Shown here: positions 1-6,162 of the stretch, one piece after another | Position numbering within the stretch: position 1 is the first letter of the stretch | Layout: each line of letters begins with the position of its first letter | Assembly (NCBI GenBank): GCA_947463105.1 | Contig: CANHSD010000097.1 | Span: 1 to 10,390, forward strand | Direction: 5' to 3' | Length of the DNA: 10,390 nt | Source: Chitinophagaceae bacterium | GTDB taxonomy: Bacteria; Bacteroidota; Bacteroidia; Chitinophagales; Chitinophagaceae | Notes under the pieces: generated by a model | Database searches by the model: none | Told to the model about the DNA's origin: nothing | The model's input: only the letters and a program-made list of their open reading frames with translations | Position numbers and translations under genes: made by a program

Positions 1-1621
1 AAAGAAACAAAGCATATTCTCTGTATTTTTCATTTTTGGTATGAATATATAGTCGCTCCAAAACATCTGTAAAAGTTAAACCGTGTGAAACACCACCATT
101 AAAAGAAGTACCAGAACTAAACGGGCTTGACGCATTTATAGGATAATTCTGCATTACATTATCCACTGCTTTCACAATTGCTGTGAACACATTTTCGTCT
201 TTTGTATATTCGTAATATGCAAGCAGACCACGGTATAAACTTGCTTTTGACCATAATTCACCATTTTCTGAATTGAATTTGTAGCGAAGTTCATTGTCGT
301 AAATTCCTATATAACCATCTTCGTCTTGGGTTTTAAGCATTGCTTCCACGTATTTATTTGCTTTTCCCATTCCTTTTTTATCATCTATTAAAAATACATT
401 TCTCAAATAGCCGTCCCACCAGTTGGATTGGGTTTCGCTATTCCACCATTTGTACTGCTCATCTCCTTCAGCATCTCCTTCTTTATGGTTACCTAAATCT
501 TTGGCCTTAGAATGTTTTTGCAACCGATCGGTACTGTAAATTGGGTCATTAATTAATTCAGGAACAATTTGGTCAAGATTTCCTACAAAACCATCAATGT
601 CTTTTTGCATTTGTTCTTTGAGCCAGCCGGTTGGTTTTACACTTCCAAAAGGCAATGCTTTGAATTTTTCAGTACAACTGTGCACTTTATTGGGCAAATT
701 ATTATTTAATAAAAACTGTAACGGTATATTTAATCTCTTTTTCCAGGCTCGTTCAGAATGGTCTTCACCTGGAAAATACTTTGTCATCCAGTTTTTCTCC
801 GAAAACCCTTTATTGGTCATTATTTCATCCACACTTTTCTGAATAGCTGGATATAAAGCATCTAAAGTTTGGTCGCCACAATCGAAGTAGATTTTATGAT
901 TTGCAGATGATGGAAGATTTTTCTGCAAATAACTGATAAAAGCTTTAGGAACAGGATTATTCTCCAACTTAAATGTACCCACCCAATGAGTTGAAAAGCA
1001 GGCTGCACCACCAAATATTTCGGGGTATTCGCAAATAGCGTACATGGAGATTAAACCTCCCATGCTGCTTCCTGCTATAAAAGTATTTTCCTGATTCTTA
1101 TAGACCGAATATGTTGTATCAATGTAGGGTTTTAATTCTTCAACAATAAATTTTAAATAATTGTCTGATTGTGGTTTGAAAATATCTTTGGTTCTTCCGG
1201 CTGTTTGTAATTGAGCAATAACAGTATCCTTTTCAGTTTGCGATAATTGTTCAAAAGGTTTCTGAGGAAAATAATCAGTATGTCTGGTAACTCCACCATT
1301 CCAGATTCCTACAACAATAACATTTTTTAATTTACCTTCTGCTATCAATTTTCCTGCAACATCATCCACATCCCAAGCCTGATGATTCCATGTTGTTGTC
1401 GAATCATAAAGTGCTTGTCCATCGTGCATATATAAAACAGAAAATTTCTTTTTGCCGTCATATCCTTCCGGAAACCAAATATCAATATTCCTTTGAGTAA
1501 TGTATTTGGATTGGAAATTAGCAATACGTATCAATTTGCCCGAAGAAACATTTGATAAAACATCCTGTGCTTGAGCAGTAGTGTATAAATGTAGGAAAAG
1601 AAAGAAGATTAGTAATCTCAT
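1..1621 (-). CDS. Secreted fusion protein: esterase domain + GH127-like (DUF1680) domain, 3' end cut by window edge
   Basis: I translated this frame by hand from the ATG at 1619-1621; it is open for 540 codons to the window edge. Residues 1-18 are a signal peptide (hydrophobic LLIFFLFL core, likely cut after AQA), so the protein is exported; no lipobox cysteine is seen. Residues about 25-300 form an alpha/beta-hydrolase esterase domain (PF00756-like): an MHDGQ strand-turn at 65-69, the nucleophile elbow GSSMGG at 184-189 (Ser186), a candidate acid in DCGDQTLDALY (Asp247, Asp250 or Asp254), and His288 in GEDHSERAW. Residues about 320 onward match the N-terminal part of GH127/DUF1680 enzymes (PFGSVKPTGW at 324-333, WWNSETQSNWWDGY at 392-405, then a TQDEDGYIGIY stretch). 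The catalytic Glu and Cys of GH127 would lie beyond the edge, so activity cannot be judged. The frame is unbroken across the domain join. Likely role: removing acyl groups and arabinose-type sugars from a glycan; the substrate is unknown. The start ATG overlaps the stop of the GH92 relic upstream (ATGA). Confidence 0.88.
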   Translation of the reverse strand, partial: MRLLIFFLFLHLYTTAQAQDVLSNVSSGKLIRIANFQSKYITQRNIDIWFPEGYDGKKKFSVLYMHDGQALYDSTTTWNHQAWDVDDVAGKLIAEGKLKNVIVVGIWNGGVTRHTDYFPQKPFEQLSQTEKDTVIAQLQTAGRTKDIFKPQSDNYLKFIVEELKPYIDTTYSVYKNQENTFIAGSSMGGLISMYAICEYPEIFGGAACFSTHWVGTFKLENNPVPKAFISYLQKNLPSSANHKIYFDCGDQTLDALYPAIQKSVDEIMTNKGFSEKNWMTKYFPGEDHSERAWKKRLNIPLQFLLNNNLPNKVHSCTEKFKALPFGSVKPTGWLKEQMQKDIDGFVGNLDQIVPELINDPIYSTDRLQKHSKAKDLGNHKEGDAEGDEQYKWWNSETQSNWWDGYLRNVFLIDDKKGMGKANKYVEAMLKTQDEDGYIGIYDNELRYKFNSENGELWSKASLYRGLLAYYEYTKDENVFTAIVKAVDNVMQNYPINASSPFSSGTSFNGGVSHGLTFTDVLERLYIHTKNEKYREYALFL

Positions 1622-1822
1622 TGGTTTGTCATATTAAAAATTAAGTTTCCACCATTCATAATTTCTTGGTAAGTTATAAACGGATTTTTTATGTTTCTGT
1701 CATTCAAAAAGCAAAGTGTGTCCTGTTCCATCCGTTCCAATAAAAACATTTATAAATTTTGAGTTCTGTGCAAAAATTGTCGAACAACAAAATAGAAATA
1801 AGATTAGTAACTTATTTGTCAT
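1618..1822 (-). pseudogene. GH92 alpha-mannosidase relic: N-terminus and C-terminus remain, the body is deleted
   Basis: The ATG at 1820-1822 opens a 40-codon frame ending at TGA 1700-1702. It encodes a signal peptide (LLILFLFCCSTIFAQ) followed by FINVFIGTDGTGHT, which is the N-terminal signature of GH92 exo-alpha-mannosidases (consensus like YVNPFIGTGGHGHT), then four unrelated residues and the stop. Shifted by one frame, from about 1710 down to the TGA at 1618-1620, the sequence reads FLNDRNIKNPFITYQEIM and then NGGNLIFNMTNQ. This matches the C-terminal end of GH92 proteins (LNG.....ITHQDIM.GG.L.F.M). Intact GH92 enzymes are about 730-780 residues, so roughly 690 residues (about 2 kb) are missing and the two ends are out of frame. 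The junction lies near 1703-1718. The final TGA overlaps the ATG of the esterase/GH127 gene by four bases (ATGA), showing the former operon order GH92 then esterase/GH127. The product cannot be an active mannosidase. I see no transposon end at the junction. A misassembly is the main alternative. Confidence 0.85.
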
Positions 1823-1916
1823 TTTTTTGATTATGGTGATTTCTTAAGGTTTCTGCTAACTCATTTATAGGCGCTATGATTATTCGCTTATCAGATTGAA
1901 CAAGGTCTATAAAGCC
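1812..1916 (-). other. Spacer after the GH13 gene with a 34-codon open frame; possible tail of a lost gene
   Basis: Directly after the TAG of the GH13 gene the same frame stays open for 34 codons (beginning GFIDLVQSDKRIIIAP, ending NHHNQKNDK) to a TAA at 1812-1814. It has no start codon of its own. Its stop lies just past the ATG of the GH92 relic, giving an 11-base overlap of the kind seen between adjacent operon genes. It shares the AT-rich composition of the segment to its left. It may be the C-terminus of a gene that once preceded the mannosidase and lost the rest of its body. A 34-codon open run in AT-rich DNA can also arise by chance, and I recognise no family. No clear hairpin terminator is visible behind the GH13 gene here, so read-through into the left-hand genes is possible. 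Confidence 0.2.
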
Positions 1917-3779
1917 CTACTTTACCGGATCTATCTCAAAAACCATTGTAGTTTTAGCAGGTACATCAAATTTTTGCTGAATAGACAGGGACTGACCTGT
2001 AACAACATTCTTCGCCAATCGGGCATTACCAATAATTTCCTTGAACCGCGATGGATCAATTGAAGTTGATTGTTCATTTCGGTTCAATACCACCATTACC
2101 TTTTCATTGTCAGTGTATCGAAAATATACATAGACATCATTGAAAGGTGCGAAATGAAGGGTTCTGCCGTTGGTGATGGCTTTGCTTGTTTTGCGCCACT
2201 GTGCAATTTGTTTAAAATGCCCTTGCATCTCCGCCTGATCACCCGTCAACCCGGAACCAACAAAGGCATTGGATGTATTATTAGCCCAGCCACCGGGCAT
2301 ATCAGCCCTGATGTAACCATGGTCATCAGGATGGGCAGAGTTTTCCAACAAAACTTCTGTACCATAATAAACCTGTGGAATCCCTCTCAGGGTAAGTAAA
2401 GTGGTGATGGCCATTTTGGTCAATGATAAATCGTTGCCCAATTGGGTATACAACCTGTCCATGTCGTGGTTGTCTCCAAAAATCAACAGCTTGGATGGGT
2501 CTGCATAAGCAAAGTCATTGGCCATGGACTCATATAGCAGGTGCAAACCTTTCCCCCATAGGTTTCGGTTTTTTTGGCGAAGGGCTTCAACCAATGCAGA
2601 TTGTAACGGAAAATCCATGGTAGAACCTAGGCAACCCCTGTATCCGTCTGGATTCTTTTTTCCTTTTTGCCAATAAGAAGTGATCAATGGGTTGAGGCTC
2701 CATTCTTCTCCAACGAGGCTGAAATTGGGATATTCTTTCATGATCCTGCAGGCCCAGGCATCGAGCAAGGGTTTGATGCTATACCCATAGGTATCCAGCC
2801 TTATGCCGCCCAGTTGCAGTGTTTCAATCCACCAGATGTTGTTCTGGATAAGGTAAGTGGCCATAAATGGATTTTCTCCATTCAGGTCTGGCATGGTAGG
2901 AACAAACCATCCTTTGGTCATCAGTTCGCGGTCATATTGAGATGCATTAGGGTCTTGATTAACCGTTCGAACATGTGTGGTGATGCGCATGGAATCGGAA
3001 TAATTGATCCAATCCCTGAAAGGCATGTCGCTCATCCACCTGTGGCCAGAACCAATATGATTGAGCACCGCATCATAAACCAGTTTGATTCCTTTGGCTT
3101 TTGCTTTTTGTGCTAATTCCTTGTATTCATCAAGGGTTCCAAACCGAGGATCAACCTTGTAATGGTCCGTAATTGCATAGCCATGATAAGAATAGGCTGG
3201 CATATTGTTCTCCATCAAAGGTTGAGGCCAGATAGCAGTATAACCCATTGATTTCAAGTAGTCCAAACTATTGATCATGCCCCTGATGTCTCCGCCATGT
3301 CTGGCTCCATTCACTTTTCGATTAACCTTGTTTTCAAGCATCCCTTCAATGATATCATTGCCAGGATCTCCATTGGCAAAACGGTCTGGGGTAATCAGGC
3401 ATATCACATCTGAGCTATTGAAACCATTGAATGCCTCGGGTGCCAGTGCTCTTTTGAGCAGGGTATAGTCATACTTTTCAACAAGAGTGCCATTGCGGGT
3501 AAACCGTATGGGGAATGTTCCTGGTTGGGTTTGGGATGAAATGACCAGGTCAATAAACAGATAGTTTTTGGAATCACCTTTTGTTAGTTTTTTGATGCTG
3601 ACTCCCGGATAATTGATACTGGGAGTTGTATAAGCGATGTCTTTCCCATTCACCATCAACTGGAGGCTGTTGTCTTTCATACCCACCCACCAATTCATGG
3701 GTTCCAGGTGTTGAATCTGCGAAAAGGAAAATTGGCTTGACGCAAAATGCAAAGCCATCAAAAGGAATATTTTTTTCAT
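1917..3779 (-). CDS. susA: SusA-like neopullulanase/cyclomaltodextrinase, family GH13, periplasmic
   Basis: This 620-residue protein matches the length and layout of Bacteroides SusA. A signal peptide covers about residues 1-20 without a lipobox Cys, pointing to the periplasm. Residues about 22-105 are the immunoglobulin-like N-terminal domain of cyclomaltodextrinases (HLEPMNWWVGM start). The GH13 (beta/alpha)8 barrel follows (ICLITPDRFANGDPGND at 126-142). All four GH13 regions are intact: DAVLNH at 236-241, GGIRLDTYGY at 324-333 with nucleophile Asp329, VGEEW at 356-360 with acid/base Glu358, and FGDNHDMDR at 434-442 with transition-state stabiliser Asp439. A C-terminal beta-sandwich (about 535-617) closes the protein. 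It is expected to hydrolyse alpha-1,4 links of maltooligosaccharides, cyclodextrins or pullulan imported by SusC/D. It lies 118 bases downstream of the SusF-like gene and beyond a hairpin terminator, so it may have its own promoter or depend on read-through. The exact substrate within this GH13 group is inferred. Confidence 0.95.
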   Translation of the reverse strand: MKKIFLLMALHFASSQFSFSQIQHLEPMNWWVGMKDNSLQLMVNGKDIAYTTPSINYPGVSIKKLTKGDSKNYLFIDLVISSQTQPGTFPIRFTRNGTLVEKYDYTLLKRALAPEAFNGFNSSDVICLITPDRFANGDPGNDIIEGMLENKVNRKVNGARHGGDIRGMINSLDYLKSMGYTAIWPQPLMENNMPAYSYHGYAITDHYKVDPRFGTLDEYKELAQKAKAKGIKLVYDAVLNHIGSGHRWMSDMPFRDWINYSDSMRITTHVRTVNQDPNASQYDRELMTKGWFVPTMPDLNGENPFMATYLIQNNIWWIETLQLGGIRLDTYGYSIKPLLDAWACRIMKEYPNFSLVGEEWSLNPLITSYWQKGKKNPDGYRGCLGSTMDFPLQSALVEALRQKNRNLWGKGLHLLYESMANDFAYADPSKLLIFGDNHDMDRLYTQLGNDLSLTKMAITTLLTLRGIPQVYYGTEVLLENSAHPDDHGYIRADMPGGWANNTSNAFVGSGLTGDQAEMQGHFKQIAQWRKTSKAITNGRTLHFAPFNDVYVYFRYTDNEKVMVVLNRNEQSTSIDPSRFKEIIGNARLAKNVVTGQSLSIQQKFDVPAKTTMVFEIDPVK

Positions 3780-3852
3780 GGTATATTTCTTGGAGTGCTG
3801 ATCAATGATTTGCTTTTGTTGTAAAAAATGTACACTCTTTCATCCTAAGAAA

Positions 3853-3876
3853 AATGCCCCTCATTTGAGGGGCATT
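3853..3876 (-). terminator. Rho-independent-type terminator behind the susCDEF-like block
   Basis: A perfect 11-bp inverted repeat (AATGCCCCTCA paired with TGAGGGGCATT) is separated by two bases. On the minus strand the stem is followed by a short T-rich run (ATTTTTCTTAGG); on the plus strand no T-run follows, so the signal is directed to the minus-strand genes. It begins 21 bases after the stop of the SusF-like gene and about 75 bases before the GH13 start. It should end or attenuate transcription from the susC-side promoter before the amylase gene. Confidence 0.8.
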
Positions 3877-3897
3877 GAGTGCTGGATAGGTTAACCT

Positions 3898-5289
3898 TTA
3901 TTGCTTGACTATTTTATAGGTGTAATAACCAGGATTGGTGAGATCAAGACTGATTCTGTAAGTACCTGCTGATGGCAAGACAAGGTTGGCGCCATCGCCT
4001 TCCAAAGAATTGTCGGCACCATTGTCACCAAGATTAATACCCCAATCACTGTTGGCCCTGAACTTGAATTCTTCCTTACCTGTAACAGTAACCTGACCTT
4101 CCCAAACATTGTTATTGTTAAGGGTCATGGCGACATCTCTACCCCATCCTGTGAATCCTCCAATCATTGTCCAGGTTGTTTTAAGTATAGAGAATTTGTT
4201 GGTTGTGGTATTGGCATTGATCCTGTAGAATCCAGAAGCACCTGGGAATTTCAGGTTGCCTCCAGTGGTGCTGAGGTTTCCACCACCACCATCACCATAA
4301 GCTGTTCCAGCCCAATCCGGTTGATTGGTGAGTTTGAACTCGTAGGTTCCACCAGCTTTCACAAAAACATATCCTTCATGAACACCATCCTTTTTGGGAG
4401 ATGCCAGTTGTGGAGCCTGGCTGGGATTCCATCCCTGGTAATCTCCTGCAACAAAAAGAAGACCATACTCTTGTACCAGGGTCACAGAAAACTTACCACC
4501 CTGAAAATCAAGCCTGATTTTATAGGTTCCAGTCTTATCAGGACCTGCAAAATTATCACTCAGGTTAAAACCGAAGTCACCGCCTTTGTTGATACCAACA
4601 GCATTGTTGTCTTTCACAGAATACTTGTTGCTCCAATCACCATTGACTGGCAAACAAAGGTATTGCTGACCTCCCTTCATGTAGAAAGTACCTTCGTAGG
4701 TAACGGAATCTACGCGGGTAAACTGTTGAGAAGGAACAGGAACGGGATTGTTCCAACCGCCTGCAGTGGCACTACCAACAAGGAAAAGCATTTTTGAAGA
4801 TGGTGGCATCACCTTTGGAGGAACAACATAAGGAGTAACCTTCAAAGCAACTGCATTTGACATCTTCCTTTCGTTATTGTTTCCCATTGAGGAAATAACC
4901 CTTGCCTCGATATTGTATTGCCTGTTGTATGCAAAGCCAAAAGCAAGGGCAATATCATTGATTTCTTTTGCTGTAAAACTGGCGGTTCTGTTTCCAATCA
5001 TTACCCTTTGCGCAGCTTGGGAAAAATTCCTTCCTGCGGAGTCAATTTCAACGATGTATTTTACTGTGTTGGAATCAACTGAATGATTGGGATTGGTCCA
5101 TGAAAATGAAATTGCAGTCTTGGAAGAATCAGCCATGACTGCAGCAATGGTGCTTGTGGAAGCGGTAAGCACTGCATTACCGGCAGGATTGTAAAGCTGC
5201 AGTGGTTCAATCTTTTCACATGAGGATGCCATGAAAGCAGCCATAAACATGTAAAAGCCCAGGCGAATATATTTTTTCATACTGTTCAT
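3898..5289 (-). CDS. susF: SusF-like starch-binding outer-membrane lipoprotein with three C-terminal binding modules
   Basis: This is a 463-residue predicted lipoprotein: a signal segment ends in MASSC with Cys24 as the lipidation site, followed by EKIEP. Residues about 36-154 are a SusE-type N-terminal Ig-like domain (ISFSWTNPNHS at 60-70, a conserved VTPYVVPPKV linker at 151-160). Three successive SusE/SusF-type carbohydrate-binding modules follow at about 166-273 (VGSATAGGWNNP), 276-371 (VAGDYQGWNP) and 373-463 (IGGFTGWGRD). Bacteroides SusF also has three starch-binding modules and SusE two, so domain count favours SusF. Expected role: surface capture of starch beside SusC/D, without enzyme activity. 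The gene is 18 bases downstream of its SusE-like paralogue, with which it shares the N-terminal domain and first module. The first ATG (5287-5289) was taken; the codon at residue 4 (MKKYI) is an equally natural start. Annotation as SusE would also be defensible. Confidence 0.88.
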   Translation of the reverse strand: MNSMKKYIRLGFYMFMAAFMASSCEKIEPLQLYNPAGNAVLTASTSTIAAVMADSSKTAISFSWTNPNHSVDSNTVKYIVEIDSAGRNFSQAAQRVMIGNRTASFTAKEINDIALAFGFAYNRQYNIEARVISSMGNNNERKMSNAVALKVTPYVVPPKVMPPSSKMLFLVGSATAGGWNNPVPVPSQQFTRVDSVTYEGTFYMKGGQQYLCLPVNGDWSNKYSVKDNNAVGINKGGDFGFNLSDNFAGPDKTGTYKIRLDFQGGKFSVTLVQEYGLLFVAGDYQGWNPSQAPQLASPKKDGVHEGYVFVKAGGTYEFKLTNQPDWAGTAYGDGGGGNLSTTGGNLKFPGASGFYRINANTTTNKFSILKTTWTMIGGFTGWGRDVAMTLNNNNVWEGQVTVTGKEEFKFRANSDWGINLGDNGADNSLEGDGANLVLPSAGTYRISLDLTNPGYYTYKIVKQ

Positions 5290-5307
5290 TTTAAGTTGTT
5301 TACAGGA

Positions 5308-6135
5308 CTATTGTTTGGTTACGGTGAATCTGCCAGTTTGAAAATCTACCACAATTTTGTAATTACCGGCAGTGGCAGGTCCGGGAAATGCCGGATCAGA
5401 ATCCTTTTTTTGGAAAGTACCTCCAGAAGCAGTGCCTTCTACCATATGGTATTGGGTTCCCCAAACGCCATTTTCCTGTATCAGCTTGTAAGCCCCTGGT
5501 TTCAAGGCAACGACCAATTCATATTGGGTATCTGTAACCTTGGTGAATCGTTGGTTTGTTACAAATGGTGCAGGCAATGGATTGTTCCAACCGGAAGCCA
5601 CAGCATCACCTATGATCCAAAGAGTTCCCATCGTTGGGACGGGGACTTTTGGAGGAGGTGCAAATGGCGTCACATTGAACCTCATCACATTTGAGGTAAG
5701 TCTGGTGACAGCAGCACCAAGTGACGCAATAACCCTTACTTCGATTGATGCAGGAGTATTGAGCTTCAGCTGAAGATCGCTCAGAATGATGTTGAATTCC
5801 TTTTGTGTATAGGCAATGGAAAGTTCCTTGCTGATAGAAATCGTTTTTTTGTTGGCGCCAGAAAAACTTGCACCAGCAACGTCAATTTCCAGGGTATAGA
5901 CAACATCCTGACTGCTGATTCCGGAAGCGAAATCATATTCTGGGTTGGTCCAGCTAAACTTTACAGCAGCATTGTTTTCAGTAGCAAATCCAAGAGGGAT
6001 GCTGCCACTGACTGAAGCAGCCAATACAGGCACCTTGCCTCCAAGGAATATTTCCCTGTCTTCTTCCTTGCTGCAAGAAGCAAGGAATACCAATGAAGAA
6101 AGGGCTATGATAAGAGGTTGAATGATTTTTTTCAT
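5308..6135 (-). CDS. susE: SusE-like surface lipoprotein with a single binding module
   Basis: This 275-residue lipoprotein has a textbook lipobox (LASC, Cys21). It is followed directly by SKEEDRE, an acidic stretch behind a lysine that resembles the lipoprotein surface-export signal described in Bacteroidota. Residues about 35-157 are the SusE N-terminal Ig-like domain (KFSWTNPEYDF at 59-69, VTPFAPPPKVPVP linker). Residues about 170-275 form one SusE/SusF-type binding module (IIGDAVASGWNNPLPAP). It is shorter than Bacteroides SusE (which carries two modules) because only one is present; it ends cleanly with TVTKQ and a stop, so I see no sign of truncation. It sits 27 bases after susD and 18 before the SusF-like gene, inside the same operon. 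It should bind starch or maltooligosaccharides at the cell surface. The sugar it binds is inferred from the neighbours. Confidence 0.85.
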   Translation of the reverse strand: MKKIIQPLIIALSSLVFLASCSKEEDREIFLGGKVPVLAASVSGSIPLGFATENNAAVKFSWTNPEYDFASGISSQDVVYTLEIDVAGASFSGANKKTISISKELSIAYTQKEFNIILSDLQLKLNTPASIEVRVIASLGAAVTRLTSNVMRFNVTPFAPPPKVPVPTMGTLWIIGDAVASGWNNPLPAPFVTNQRFTKVTDTQYELVVALKPGAYKLIQENGVWGTQYHMVEGTASGGTFQKKDSDPAFPGPATAGNYKIVVDFQTGRFTVTKQ

Positions 6136-6162
6136 AAACCTTGTTTTATTTTTTTAAACAGA

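Noticed and set aside
597..842. Plus-strand open frame of 81 codons
   Set aside because: It is antisense to the continuous esterase/GH127 frame at the point where the two domains join, and shows no family features.
3825..3832. TACATTTT on the minus strand as a Bacteroidota -7 element (TAnnTTTG) for the GH13 gene
   Set aside because: The last base does not fit and no convincing TTG lies at the right distance upstream, so a promoter here cannot be supported from sequence alone.
4321..4797. Plus-strand open frame of about 158 codons opposite the SusF-like gene
   Set aside because: Antisense shadow without any recognisable motif; the opposite strand encodes clear binding modules. The same reasoning removes the frames at 2667-3116 and 6679-7149.
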